This document shows, piece by piece, positions 8,527-16,260 of a DNA stretch of 64,000 bases. The stretch spans positions 124,001 through 188,000 of the forward strand of contig JAICTZ010000012.1 of NCBI GenBank assembly GCA_025936115.1, written 5' to 3'. The DNA comes from Polyangiaceae bacterium. GTDB lineage: Bacteria; Myxococcota_A; Polyangia; Polyangiales; Polyangiaceae. Position 1 is the stretch's first letter, and every line of letters begins with the position of its first letter. A model generated the notes under the pieces. It saw only the letters and a list, made by a program, of their open reading frames with translations. It had not been told where the DNA came from and made no database searches. A program made the position numbers and the translations under genes.

Positions 8527-8796
8527 ATGACGACCACGACCATGTTCAAACCTAAACTCGGGTTCCCGGCGACGTCGTGAGCGCCTCGGCCGCCGGTGAC
8601 GAATACCCGACCACGCGCGTGCTCACGGCGGACGGCGTCGTGAGCCTCATCGGGTGTCTGATGGGCAATCCCTACATCAATGCCGTCCACATCGGACACC
8701 CTGGTTGGGAGTCGATGGGTGGCCCGCGCAGCACGCGCCGCTATCGTCGTGGCCCTCTTGCCGTCGCTCGCCAGCGAAATGGTTACGGCGGAATAG
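8527..8796 (+). pseudogene. Remnant of an NCS2-type (xanthine/uracil/benzoate) permease
   Basis: Starts 10 bases after the amidohydrolase stop with a 17-codon frame (MTTTTMFKPKLGFPATS, stop at 8578-8580). In another frame follows DEYPTTRVLTADGVVSLIGC then NPYINAVHIGHPGWESMGG, which matches the late conserved block of NCS2-like permeases (asparagine/threonine-rich loop, then a xIGHPGW motif). Around 8718 the frame shifts by one base and a hydrophobic segment (AAIVVALLPSLASEMV) runs to a stop at 8794-8796. I read this as a permease gene with most of its length deleted and a later frameshift. It was probably once cotranscribed with the amidohydrolase. Confidence 0.6.
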
Positions 8797-8821
8797 CGCT
8801 CTGAAGTCGCCCGCGCAGTGC

Positions 8822-8878
8822 GCTCAACGGTTGAGCACAGCTGTAACCCGGTAGGTAGGACGCACCATGCTCAACCGG
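8822..8878. promoter_or_regulatory. Operator-like cluster of GCTCAAC half-sites
   Basis: GCTCAAC-G-GTTGAGC forms a 15-base inverted repeat at 8822-8836, and a third half-site GCTCAACCGG recurs at 8869-8878. The cluster lies 100 to 160 bases upstream of the proposed start of the hybrid kinase gene and could bind a dimeric regulator. This is inference from symmetry only. Confidence 0.3.
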
Positions 8879-8979
8879 GTGATTCCAGCAAGCCTGCACT
8901 GTGCGCGCTAACCGCTGGGCAATCTGTCCCTTCTGAAAAACACTGGCCAGAGTGGACTTCTGAGCCTACTCTTTGCGTT

Positions 8980-10116
8980 GTGAAAAGCTCGACGGCGCCT
9001 GCGAGCGAGCCGCGTTCGCATGACGAGTTGCCGAGCGGCGTGCAACCGGATCTCGCCGGCGCGCTGCATGAGGTGTCGAACGCTCTCACGGTGGTGCTCG
9101 GGTGGCTCGACGTCGCTCGACAGCGCTTGCCTGCCGGCGCCGCGCGTGACGCCGTGGAAGTCGCGCGCACCCACGCGCACCTCGGGCACCGCGTAGCGCG
9201 CGCATCGATTGGCGCGGAAGCGCCCCAGCGCGGCAGCAGTCGGCGGCCCGCGCGCTCGGTCGCCAAAGCCGCCGTTTTGGCGGTCAGCCCGCAAGCGGAG
9301 ACGCACGGCGTGACCGTCATGCTCGAGAAGGGCTCGGACGGCCACGGCCTCGTGCGTGACGTCGGCGCGGTCCTCCAGATCCTCACGAACCTGCTGTTGA
9401 ACGCCATCGCCTTCACGCCGCGCGGCCGCACCGTGAGCGTCGGCGTCCACGACGACGGCCCGTTCTGTATTTTCAGCGTGCGCGACGAAGGCCCTGGCAT
9501 CGAGCCGTCGCGCGTCGCCAACCTCTTCGTCGCGCCGAAATCGACGCGCGAGGGCGGCGCGGGCCTCGGCTTGCGTCACTCGGCGGAGCTCGCCCGCAGC
9601 CACGGCGGCGTCCTCGAGCACGTCGCCGGCGGCCCCGGAGCGACCTTCGAACTCTCGTGGCCCATCGGTGAAGCCCTCTCGCAAGCCGGCCGCCTCGCCC
9701 CGCCGCGCCAACCGAGCGTCGCGGGAGCGCGCGTCCTCGTCGTCGAAGACGACGCCGCCGTCCGCTCCCTCGTCGAATTCGCCCTCGAAGCGCGCGGCGC
9801 CCAGGCGATCGTCGTCGCGAGCGGCAGCGAATTCGACGCCATCGTCGCCGCCGGCGCCCCCTTCGACGCCGCTCTCGTCGACCTCTCGCCGCTCGAAGGC
9901 CGCGCCACCTCGGCTCTCGAGACCCTCCGTGCCGCGAGCCCCGCCGTCATCACCATCCTCATCAGCGGCGTCGCTGGCGGCGTCCCAGTCGGCGCCGAGC
10001 CCTTCGTCTCCGCCTGGGTCCGCAAACCCTTCGAGATGTCCGAGGTCCTACAGGTCATGGGCAACCTTCTCTCAGGGATCCGTGGCTCGCGGGACTCGAT
10101 CCCGGTCATCGAATAG
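8980..10116 (+). CDS. Hybrid sensor histidine kinase with C-terminal receiver domain
   Basis: 378 residues from the GTG at 8980; the frame is open back to 8818 but the extra residues look non-coding. There is no membrane segment or sensor domain, so it is cytoplasmic. The phosphoacceptor region is LHEVSNALTVVLGWLD with His30. The ATPase core follows with an N-box (TNLLLNAIAF), G1 (DEGPGIEP) and G2 (GAGLGLRHS). The C-terminal third is a receiver domain with acidic pair EDD, phosphoacceptor in AALVDLSP, and the conserved Lys in VRKPF. It is a compact signalling protein whose input must come from a partner. No response regulator is adjacent. Confidence 0.85.
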   Translation: MKSSTAPASEPRSHDELPSGVQPDLAGALHEVSNALTVVLGWLDVARQRLPAGAARDAVEVARTHAHLGHRVARASIGAEAPQRGSSRRPARSVAKAAVLAVSPQAETHGVTVMLEKGSDGHGLVRDVGAVLQILTNLLLNAIAFTPRGRTVSVGVHDDGPFCIFSVRDEGPGIEPSRVANLFVAPKSTREGGAGLGLRHSAELARSHGGVLEHVAGGPGATFELSWPIGEALSQAGRLAPPRQPSVAGARVLVVEDDAAVRSLVEFALEARGAQAIVVASGSEFDAIVAAGAPFDAALVDLSPLEGRATSALETLRAASPAVITILISGVAGGVPVGAEPFVSAWVRKPFEMSEVLQVMGNLLSGIRGSRDSIPVIE

Positions 10117-10286
10117 CGGGAAATTCGCCCGACGGCTCGGCCGACGGCCGTAGCGCCCCGCCTCAGGCGCCCGTCAGGGCGGCTCCCGTGCACGAAACCG
10201 GTTCAGTCCCCTTGCCGACCCGCCCCCCTGTGCGGTAGACCCTCGCCCCCGGCTGGCTTCCGGGAAAGCACGACGAAAATAGCTAC

Positions 10287-10370
10287 GCGAAGGTGGCGGA
10301 ACTGGCAGACGCACTAGCTTGAGGTGCTAGCGGGGTTATTCCCATGGAGGTTCAAGTCCTCTCCTTCGCA
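10287..10370 (+). tRNA. tRNA-Leu (anticodon GAG)
   Basis: 84-base class II tRNA. Acceptor arms GCGAAGG (10287-10293) and CCTTCGC (10363-10369) pair fully, with discriminator A10370. The anticodon stem CTAGC/GCTAG encloses the loop TTGAGGT, giving anticodon GAG (10321-10323). A long variable arm (CGGGGTTATTCCCATG) and TPsiC sequence GGTTCAAGTCC are present. No encoded CCA. Confidence 0.97.
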
Positions 10371-10612
10371 CTGGGTCACGACGCGAGAAAACGTTCTCGC
10401 CCATACAATCCAATGAGCGTTCGGACTTGGAGCTTTCGGGCTGCAGGGTCGACCGCTATGCGGAGACGCAGCTAGACGGGCGGATCCGTCTCGACGCTGG
10501 CAAGTCCTCTCCCGACGGGCGGTGCCTGACGCACTCGGACGGCGTTCTCCTTCGCACGTCAAAGCCACTTTTCCGATACATCGGAGACAGTCAGGACCGG
10601 CGCCCTCAAGGC

Positions 10613-10768
10613 GCTTTGGGCGTGCTCGACGTGCTCGACGCACGAGGACTCACCGTCACCGCCGCTCAGCGCGAGAGTATCCTCGGCACCAAAGAGCTGG
10701 AGACGCTTACCGGGTGGCTCCGCCGCGCTGCCACTGTCGGCTCTGCCGACGCGCCGTTCGAGTCGCCA
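10613..10768 (+). pseudogene. C-terminal remnant of an Rpn/YhgA-like nuclease family protein
   Basis: In one frame the residues ALGVLDVLDARGLTVTAAQR, then ILGTKELETLTGWLRRAATV and SADAPF resemble the conserved tail of myxobacterial Rpn-family (PD-(D/E)XK, recombination-promoting nuclease/transposase-like) proteins, where an ILxVLxARGL block precedes an LxxWLxRA block. The nuclease domain is absent. The rest of the 500-base stretch between the tRNA and the small basic protein (10371-10947) shows nothing else I can support. A fragment beside a tRNA gene is a plausible scar of an old insertion. The family match is from memory. Confidence 0.5.
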
Positions 10769-10947
10769 TGGGGTGACCGCATCGTCGACCGAGGAGGTAT
10801 TGGACGAGAACGCGGTGGTCGGATTCAACTGAAACTGCCCCCGGGATTTCCGGTGCGATTAATCCGGCCCTTTTGAAGGAGTACTGGACGGCCTTGCCGG
10901 ACCGCACGAGGATGCGAGCTCCTCCGAACCAAGACAGGGTGAAGCAC

Positions 10948-11082
10948 ATGGGCGACAAATCTCCGAAGAACAAAGAGAAGGCGAAGAAGCAGGACACCGC
11001 GAGTAAGAACCAGCAGAAGGCCGCTGCCGCGCAGAAGAGTTCGCAACAGTCCGCCGCGGGCGCAGGGAAAAAGGGGCGCTAG
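10948..11082 (+). CDS. Small basic conserved hypothetical protein (44 aa)
   Basis: 44 residues beginning MGDKSPKNKEKAKKQDT and ending AAGAGKKGR, rich in Lys, Gln and Ala. Short proteins opening with M(G/S)DKSPK occur widely in proteobacteria and have no established function. I choose the ATG at 10948 because the homology starts there; an in-frame start at 10873 would add an unrelated Pro/Arg-rich stretch. There is no signal peptide or hydrophobic segment, so it should be cytoplasmic and possibly nucleic-acid associated. Monocistronic by position. Confidence 0.7.
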   Translation: MGDKSPKNKEKAKKQDTASKNQQKAAAAQKSSQQSAAGAGKKGR

Positions 11083-11100
11083 TTCCTGAGTCGGCGAATC

Positions 11101-11677
11101 TTGTCGCAAGGCGGAGGGAGCCGACGTTTTCTCGCAATCCAGGTTGCGCTGATGTGCCCTCTCGGCGGTTGTAGGCATTCATCCTCTCCAATCCGCCCCG
11201 ACGTCTCGCAGTCGCGGCTCGACGGCGGGGGGGTGGCTCCGGCCCGAGTCGGTCCGATCGTCCACGGCGGCCGCCCCCCCGCGCCGGCGGCGTCGATTGC
11301 CGACGTGCTGAAGGGGCCCAGGTCTCGCGCTGAGCCGGCTGCTCGCTCGTCCGTCGCCTGTGCTCACCTCGACGGTGCGAGGATGGTGACGTTCACCAGG
11401 GACGTTGGGGAGGACGCGACTGAGGAGCCCTCTTTCACTGTGCACGGTGGAGCCGGCCATGAGCCGACCGACCCTTCAGTGCCGCAGAGTTTCGACGGTG
11501 TTCGCGCGACGCTCCTTCAATCGGTCGATCTCAACGACGACGGGACACCGGAACGCGTGGTGGAGCTTCGAAGGCTGGCGTCGCATTGTGCTGCGGACCC
11601 ACACCCATGATCTCGATCCTGCGAAAGTTCGGATTGTCGCCTCGGTCGTCGGCTTCAACGGTAGATGGTACCAATAG
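11101..11677 (+). pseudogene. Putative lipoprotein, probably frameshifted near the 3' end
   Basis: From a TTG at 11101 the frame gives an N-terminus with a lipobox-like CPLGGCRHSS, a Pro/Ala-rich tether and then VDLNDDGTPERVVELR, a calcium-loop-like sequence found in FG-GAP/VCBS-type proteins. The frame then ends early at 11608-11610. The +1 frame continues with VLRTHTHDLDPAKVRIVASV and a typical ending FNGRWYQ up to 11677. Joining the two frames around 11560-11585 would give a complete protein of about 190 residues. Either the gene is frameshifted or the longer reading is coincidence. Confidence 0.4.
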
Positions 11678-11706
11678 TTGGCCCGCCACCGGGACGGCGA
11701 TCTGCA

Positions 11707-12348
11707 TCACCCAATAGCGCCCGCAACTCGACTGTACGCGGCAACCCCGATGCGTGCCGCGAGCCGCTCCGCGAGAAAGATCGCTGCACCGACGTTCGAG
11801 ATTCCGCCGACTACCAGCCTACTCTTCAGGGTTGCAAGGTCGGCCATCACCGTGAAGCTGACGACACCGTCGTCGTCCTTAGACCCGATCACCCACAGTG
11901 CAACCATGTTCGATTTCCCGACTCGCATGCGCCGGCGGCGTACGTTCGACCAATGAGTGACGCCGATCCCTTCATCGTCCGCGGTGACGACGGTGTCGCC
12001 AAGGGCGTCGTCTACGAGGCCGAAGACGATGTTGGCGATCGTGCCGCCCAGAAACAAAAGCCCGACGTCGCGAGCCCATTCAGGAACGGCCGCCTGCTTC
12101 TGCTGCAGCGCCCAGATGCCCGCTCCGGCGACGCCGACGACGAACAGCGAAGCCGCGGCGTGCATGCGCCCATGGTTCTGCACATACACATCGGGACGCG
12201 AGAGGTCGTGAAGGATGTAGCGTCCGCCGCTGACCGAGAGGTCCCGCGCAACGAATACCGCATGGCACCCCGAACACCGCCAGGCCTTCTCGAATCCGGC
12301 GACGGAGCTGTTGCAGCGAGGACAAATCACGGTGCGTTGACTGTGCAC
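11707..12348 (-). CDS. Zinc-ribbon membrane protein of unknown function
   Basis: 213 residues. The N-terminus carries a four-cysteine zinc ribbon (CPRC, then CSGC about 16 residues on). Two hydrophobic helices follow (ASLFVVGVAGAGIWAL and VGLLFLGGTIANIVFGLVDD). The C-terminal half is soluble and strand-rich (GIGVTHWSNVRRRRMRVGKS, VVSFTVMADLATLKSRL), resembling a PH-like or DUF-type cytosolic domain. I do not recognise the family. It faces the preceding lipoprotein gene convergently. The ATG at 12348 is followed directly by the zinc ribbon, which supports the start. Confidence 0.65.
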   Translation of the reverse strand: MHSQRTVICPRCNSSVAGFEKAWRCSGCHAVFVARDLSVSGGRYILHDLSRPDVYVQNHGRMHAAASLFVVGVAGAGIWALQQKQAAVPEWARDVGLLFLGGTIANIVFGLVDDALGDTVVTADDEGIGVTHWSNVRRRRMRVGKSNMVALWVIGSKDDDGVVSFTVMADLATLKSRLVVGGISNVGAAIFLAERLAARIGVAAYSRVAGAIG

Positions 12349-12648
12349 CTATCGTAAGGCGGTTCAGACCTCCCTGGCATCCAAGTTCCCGGCCGGTGCC
12401 TTGGCCCGAGGCCGCACCGGTCATCGCGAGTTCGGGCTCGCGACCACGCCGAGCAGTCCTCGTTCCTGGATGGGCTTGTCGTCGTGTGACGCCTAGGAGC
12501 GGAGTCCGCACAGGTCGTCGTTGTCCCTCAAAGCGTGTCATCGTGCCGCGGGAGTGAGCTTTTCAGCCTGTGACGCACTTCGCGCACCGGCGCCGCGTCC
12601 CAGGAAGATTTAGACACAACTTCCAGCTCTTCCCCGCAGTAGCAGGGG
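12349..12648. other. Intergenic region without a supported gene
   Basis: 300 bases between the zinc-ribbon gene and the DUF1592 gene, which are divergent, so both promoters should be here. Open frames in it have no family resemblance and overlap antisense to one another. No clear hairpin or promoter consensus was found. Confidence 0.6.
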
Positions 12649-14628
12649 ATGACGACCCAGAGCGGAATGGCCCGCGCCGTCGCTGCCGCCGGCTTCCTGC
12701 TTGCCGCGTGCGGCGGAAGGGCGCAGAGCCGATCAGAGGCGGGGGGCCAGATGCATCCGGCCACGTCCGGCCGCGGCGGCGTCGACTCGTACGCGGGCAG
12801 CGGCGGCGCCAACCCGCACGCGGGCAGCGGCGGCACTCACCCGGACGGTGGCAGCGGTGGCGCTCACCCGGACGGCGGCAGCGGTGGCGCTCACCCGGAC
12901 GCCGGTAGCGGCGGTGACGCCGGCGCGTCGCCCGAGGCGGGCGCCGGACCGACCGAGTGCTCGCCCTTGAGTCCGATCCCGCGTCGGCTGTGGCGACTCT
13001 CTGCGGAGCAGTGGGGGAACGCCGTGCAGTCGCTGTTGGACTTGCCGAGCGCGCCCGCTCTCATGTCTCGCGGCGGTGAGTCTGCGTTCGCGCCGTTCAG
13101 CGACGCGTCGCTGACTGTCGACGATGCGATGTTGTACGACGTTTATCTCGTTGCCGGTGCTGCGATGGATCAGATCGATCCTAGCGTTGCGACCACGATC
13201 GCGCCCTGCACCGGGACGACGGAGGCGGAGCAGACGAGCTGCGCGATTAGCTTCATGGAGGGCTTCGCCTCGCGCGCGTACCGGCGGCCCGTCACGGCTG
13301 ACGAGCTGTCCGATCTGATGACGGTGTATGAGGACGGTGCGGCCGACGGGTACAACGTCGGCATCGAGCTGGCGATCAAAGCCATTCTCGCTTCGCCGTC
13401 GTTTCTGTTCAGGACCGAGCTCGGACCGGCAACGCTGACCGCCGACGCTGACGGCAATTATCCGGATACGACGCTGACGCCCGAGGAGGTGGCGAGCCAG
13501 CTCTCGTTCACGTTGCTCGGGACAATTCCCGACGCTGAGCTCACCGCGGCGGCGGCAGACGGGAGCTTGGCGACCACGGATGGGATCGCCGCTCAGGTCA
13601 ATCGGCTGATCACGCTGCCGGCGGCTCAGGCTTATCTCACCGACACTGTGCTCAGGTGGTTGGGAGTCGGTCAGGTATTCGAAAAGACGAAAGACCCGGC
13701 TCTGCTGTCGGCGCTGGCCTCCACGGATTCGGGCGCTGCCGTAACCACGATTCAGGACGATTTATGGGCGTCGTCCGAGCAGTTCGTGAGCTCGATTCTG
13801 TGGAGCGGCTCAGGGAACATCGACGAGCTTTTGACGTCCCAAACCGTTTACGTGAACCGGCGGCTGTCCACGCTGTATCCGGACGCAGTCGCCGCGGAGG
13901 CGCCCACGAGCGATACGACGTTCGTGGCCGCGACGTGGCCGGGGTCGCAAGGGCGCAGCGGGATGTTGACGCAGCCGGGCTATCTGTGGGCGCTCTCCGA
14001 TCCTTCCGCAAACTCGATCGTCAAACGGGGCAAGGCGATTCATGACGACGTGGTGTGCCAGGATCCGCTCGCTGCGCCGGTCGACCTCTCTACGCCCGAG
14101 TCGGTGAACGTCCTCAACTGCAAATCGCCGGACGGAACGCAGACACTCTCGACTTGCGATAGCGAAGTTCTGAGATCCGACGCGCGCGTCGGGGTCGAAC
14201 CTTGCCGGGTTTGCCACGTTCAGATCGATCCCTACGCGCGCGTGCTGCAGAACTTCGACGCGATCGGCAACTACCGGACGCTGGACGAGGCCGGACGCTC
14301 GATCGATCCTTCTGCAACGTTCTTTTCGGCGCAGCCTCCGGTCTCAGTTGCGGGGACGTCGATCCCCATCTCCTCGCCCGGTTCGCCCTTGGCGCCGCAG
14401 ATGGTCAGCGGCCCACAAGCGCTCGCGTCCGCGATCATTTCGACCGGTACCTTCAACGGGTGCGCGGTTCAGCAGCTGGCCAGCATCGCTGTCGGAGCGG
14501 AGATCGCGACGTACGACACCTGCGAGCTCGGCCCGATCCGCGCGGCGAACGACGGAACGATCCAGTCGCTGCTCGTTAACTTATTTTCCGCGGATTTCAT
14601 GCGAGCCCGCGCGGGAGGACGGAAATGA
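12649..14628 (+). CDS. DUF1592/DUF1588-type secreted c-heme lipoprotein (copy 1)
   Basis: 659 residues. A signal peptide with lipobox FLLAACGG leads into a tandem Gly/Ser/His/Pro-rich linker. The rest follows the order of the planctomycete/myxobacterial DUF1587-1595-1592-1588-1585 family: PIPRRLWRLSAEQWGNAVQS, then FASRAYRRPVTADELSDLM, DTTLTPEEVASQLSFTLLG, and GRSGMLTQPGYLWALSDP. A single c-type heme motif is present (CRVCHVQIDPYARVLQNFD), followed by the C-terminal DUF1585-like block. The protein should be anchored in the envelope; the biochemical role of the family is not established. The gene overlaps the DUF1552 gene by four bases (ATGA), a pairing repeated at 49736-52890. Confidence 0.88.
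   Translation: MTTQSGMARAVAAAGFLLAACGGRAQSRSEAGGQMHPATSGRGGVDSYAGSGGANPHAGSGGTHPDGGSGGAHPDGGSGGAHPDAGSGGDAGASPEAGAGPTECSPLSPIPRRLWRLSAEQWGNAVQSLLDLPSAPALMSRGGESAFAPFSDASLTVDDAMLYDVYLVAGAAMDQIDPSVATTIAPCTGTTEAEQTSCAISFMEGFASRAYRRPVTADELSDLMTVYEDGAADGYNVGIELAIKAILASPSFLFRTELGPATLTADADGNYPDTTLTPEEVASQLSFTLLGTIPDAELTAAAADGSLATTDGIAAQVNRLITLPAAQAYLTDTVLRWLGVGQVFEKTKDPALLSALASTDSGAAVTTIQDDLWASSEQFVSSILWSGSGNIDELLTSQTVYVNRRLSTLYPDAVAAEAPTSDTTFVAATWPGSQGRSGMLTQPGYLWALSDPSANSIVKRGKAIHDDVVCQDPLAAPVDLSTPESVNVLNCKSPDGTQTLSTCDSEVLRSDARVGVEPCRVCHVQIDPYARVLQNFDAIGNYRTLDEAGRSIDPSATFFSAQPPVSVAGTSIPISSPGSPLAPQMVSGPQALASAIISTGTFNGCAVQQLASIAVGAEIATYDTCELGPIRAANDGTIQSLLVNLFSADFMRARAGGRK
12793..12915 (+). repeat. 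27-bp tandem repeat encoding a GSGG linker
   Basis: About 4.5 in-frame copies of a 27-base unit encode AGSGGANPH, AGSGGTHPD, GGSGGAHPD, GGSGGAHPD and AGSGG. The two middle units are almost identical at the DNA level. They lie just after the lipobox of the DUF1592 protein, where copy-number change would alter tether length without breaking the frame. Confidence 0.85.
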
Positions 14629-16172
14629 TTTCCTATAAATTTGCTCGGCGATCGTTCCTGCGCGGGGCGGGCGCTCTGGCTCCGCTGATGCTTCCGCTGC
14701 TGCGCTCCATCGAGTCGCAGGCGGCCGGCGCGGCTGCGCCGCTACGGCTCCTCGTCATCCAGCACCCGCTCGGAACGAATCCCGGGGGCACGAACTGGGT
14801 TCCGAACGCGACCGCGACGACGCAAGACTTCACGCTTCCGTTCGAGAGCGCGCCGTTCAGCCCGCTTCAGCAGTACATGGTGATGATCGACGGCCTGAAC
14901 CTGGTCTGCGTCTCAGGCGGGCCGAGCACGAACAGCGGCCAGAACACGGCCGAGGGAGGGATGGTCGAGCTGATGACCGGCGTTCCCACCCTCGGCATGG
15001 TGGGTCAGCAGGATCACTGTGCCGGCGGTCCTTCCATCGATCAGTTGTTGCTTCAGCAGTCGGCGACGCTCGGCGGCCCGAACTTCGCGAACCCCACGCC
15101 ATTCGGCTCGCTGCAACTGGCCGCCGATGTCCGGTCGGACCGGGACGAGGTTGCCCCGCGCGTGCTGTCGTACCTCGCGCCCAAGTCCGGGGAGAGCGAT
15201 CCGGCGATGGCCCGCCAGCCACTCTACCCGGAGGCGTCACCACTCAACGTGTACAAGCGCCTCTTCGGTGCCGCGTTGCCCGGAAGCAACGGCCCTGGGC
15301 TAGCGCATGAGCTCAGCGCGCTCAATTACATGAAGCGCGATCTGGCGCGCATGAGGTCCATCGCTCCAGCCAGCCAAAAGGACAAGCTCGACGCGTACGC
15401 GGCCTCCGTCGCCCAACTCGAAGCCAGCCTGCGTGCCAAGTACGGCGACACCGGCGGGGCCTGTGTGACACCTGCCGTCCCACCGAGCTTCGCTTATACG
15501 TCCACGGGCAAGCAGGTGTACGCGGGCGCCTCCACCAGCCTATCGGGGGTGGATTACTACGTGCCCGACCAACCCACGAGCCACCCTCACGCGGATCTGG
15601 GTCAGACGCAGCTCAGGTTGATCAAGGCTGCGTTCGCTTGCGATCTGGTCCGGGTGGCGACCTTCATGTGGGCGCCCGGGACCAGCTGGGTGCAGTTCCC
15701 AGGCACGTTCCAGGGGGCGACGCTCCCGGGCGACTGGGCATCGGCGCCTCACCACGCCGTTGCTCAGTCCGGCGATGCGGCGACGAACGGCTGGCTGAGT
15801 CAGATCGACGAATTTTACTCGGCGGCGACTGCGACGGTGTTGCAGGAGTTCGCAACGACTCCGGACATCGACGGCAACATGCTGATCGACAACACGATCA
15901 TCGTGTACGTGACCGAGGTGGCGCGCGCGTTCGATTCGAATCAAGAGAACATGCCGGTCATCGTGTTCGGCGGAAAGAACACCAAGTTGAACGGTGGAAC
16001 GTTCTTGAAGGTTCAGGACGGACCGTTGCAAGCCCAGAACGGAAGCACCGGAAACCGGCCGTTCAACGACCTCTGGTTGGCCTTGGCCCCGGCGTTCGGC
16101 GTCTCGCTGACGGCGTTGGGCGACAAGACGCAATTCACCGGGCCCCTGCCGGGGGTTTTCCGGGCCGGGTGA
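14625..16172 (+). CDS. DUF1552 secreted protein with Tat signal (copy 1)
   Basis: 515 residues of the DUF1552 family, distantly like DUF1501/sulfatase-type proteins. The N-terminus is a twin-arginine signal (FARRSFLRGAGALAPLMLPLL), so the protein is exported folded. Family marks are LLVIQHPLGTNPGG, the MVMIDGLNLV block and the late DNTIIVYVTEVARAFDSNQE. It starts inside the stop of the DUF1592 gene, so the two products are made together and probably act in one envelope complex. Substrate and reaction are unknown. A paralog with its own partner is at 49736-51154. Confidence 0.88.
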   Translation: MISYKFARRSFLRGAGALAPLMLPLLRSIESQAAGAAAPLRLLVIQHPLGTNPGGTNWVPNATATTQDFTLPFESAPFSPLQQYMVMIDGLNLVCVSGGPSTNSGQNTAEGGMVELMTGVPTLGMVGQQDHCAGGPSIDQLLLQQSATLGGPNFANPTPFGSLQLAADVRSDRDEVAPRVLSYLAPKSGESDPAMARQPLYPEASPLNVYKRLFGAALPGSNGPGLAHELSALNYMKRDLARMRSIAPASQKDKLDAYAASVAQLEASLRAKYGDTGGACVTPAVPPSFAYTSTGKQVYAGASTSLSGVDYYVPDQPTSHPHADLGQTQLRLIKAAFACDLVRVATFMWAPGTSWVQFPGTFQGATLPGDWASAPHHAVAQSGDAATNGWLSQIDEFYSAATATVLQEFATTPDIDGNMLIDNTIIVYVTEVARAFDSNQENMPVIVFGGKNTKLNGGTFLKVQDGPLQAQNGSTGNRPFNDLWLALAPAFGVSLTALGDKTQFTGPLPGVFRAG

Positions 16173-16260
16173 GCGCCTTTTAGACCGCCCGGCGCGCGCC
16201 GCTCATGGCTCACGCGGCGTAGTGCGCGTTATGCCATGCGCGCGGTGCGTTGACTTTTCG

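Noticed and set aside
12793-12915. CRISPR-like periodicity.
   Set aside because: The 27-base units are contiguous, in frame and coding, with no spacers.
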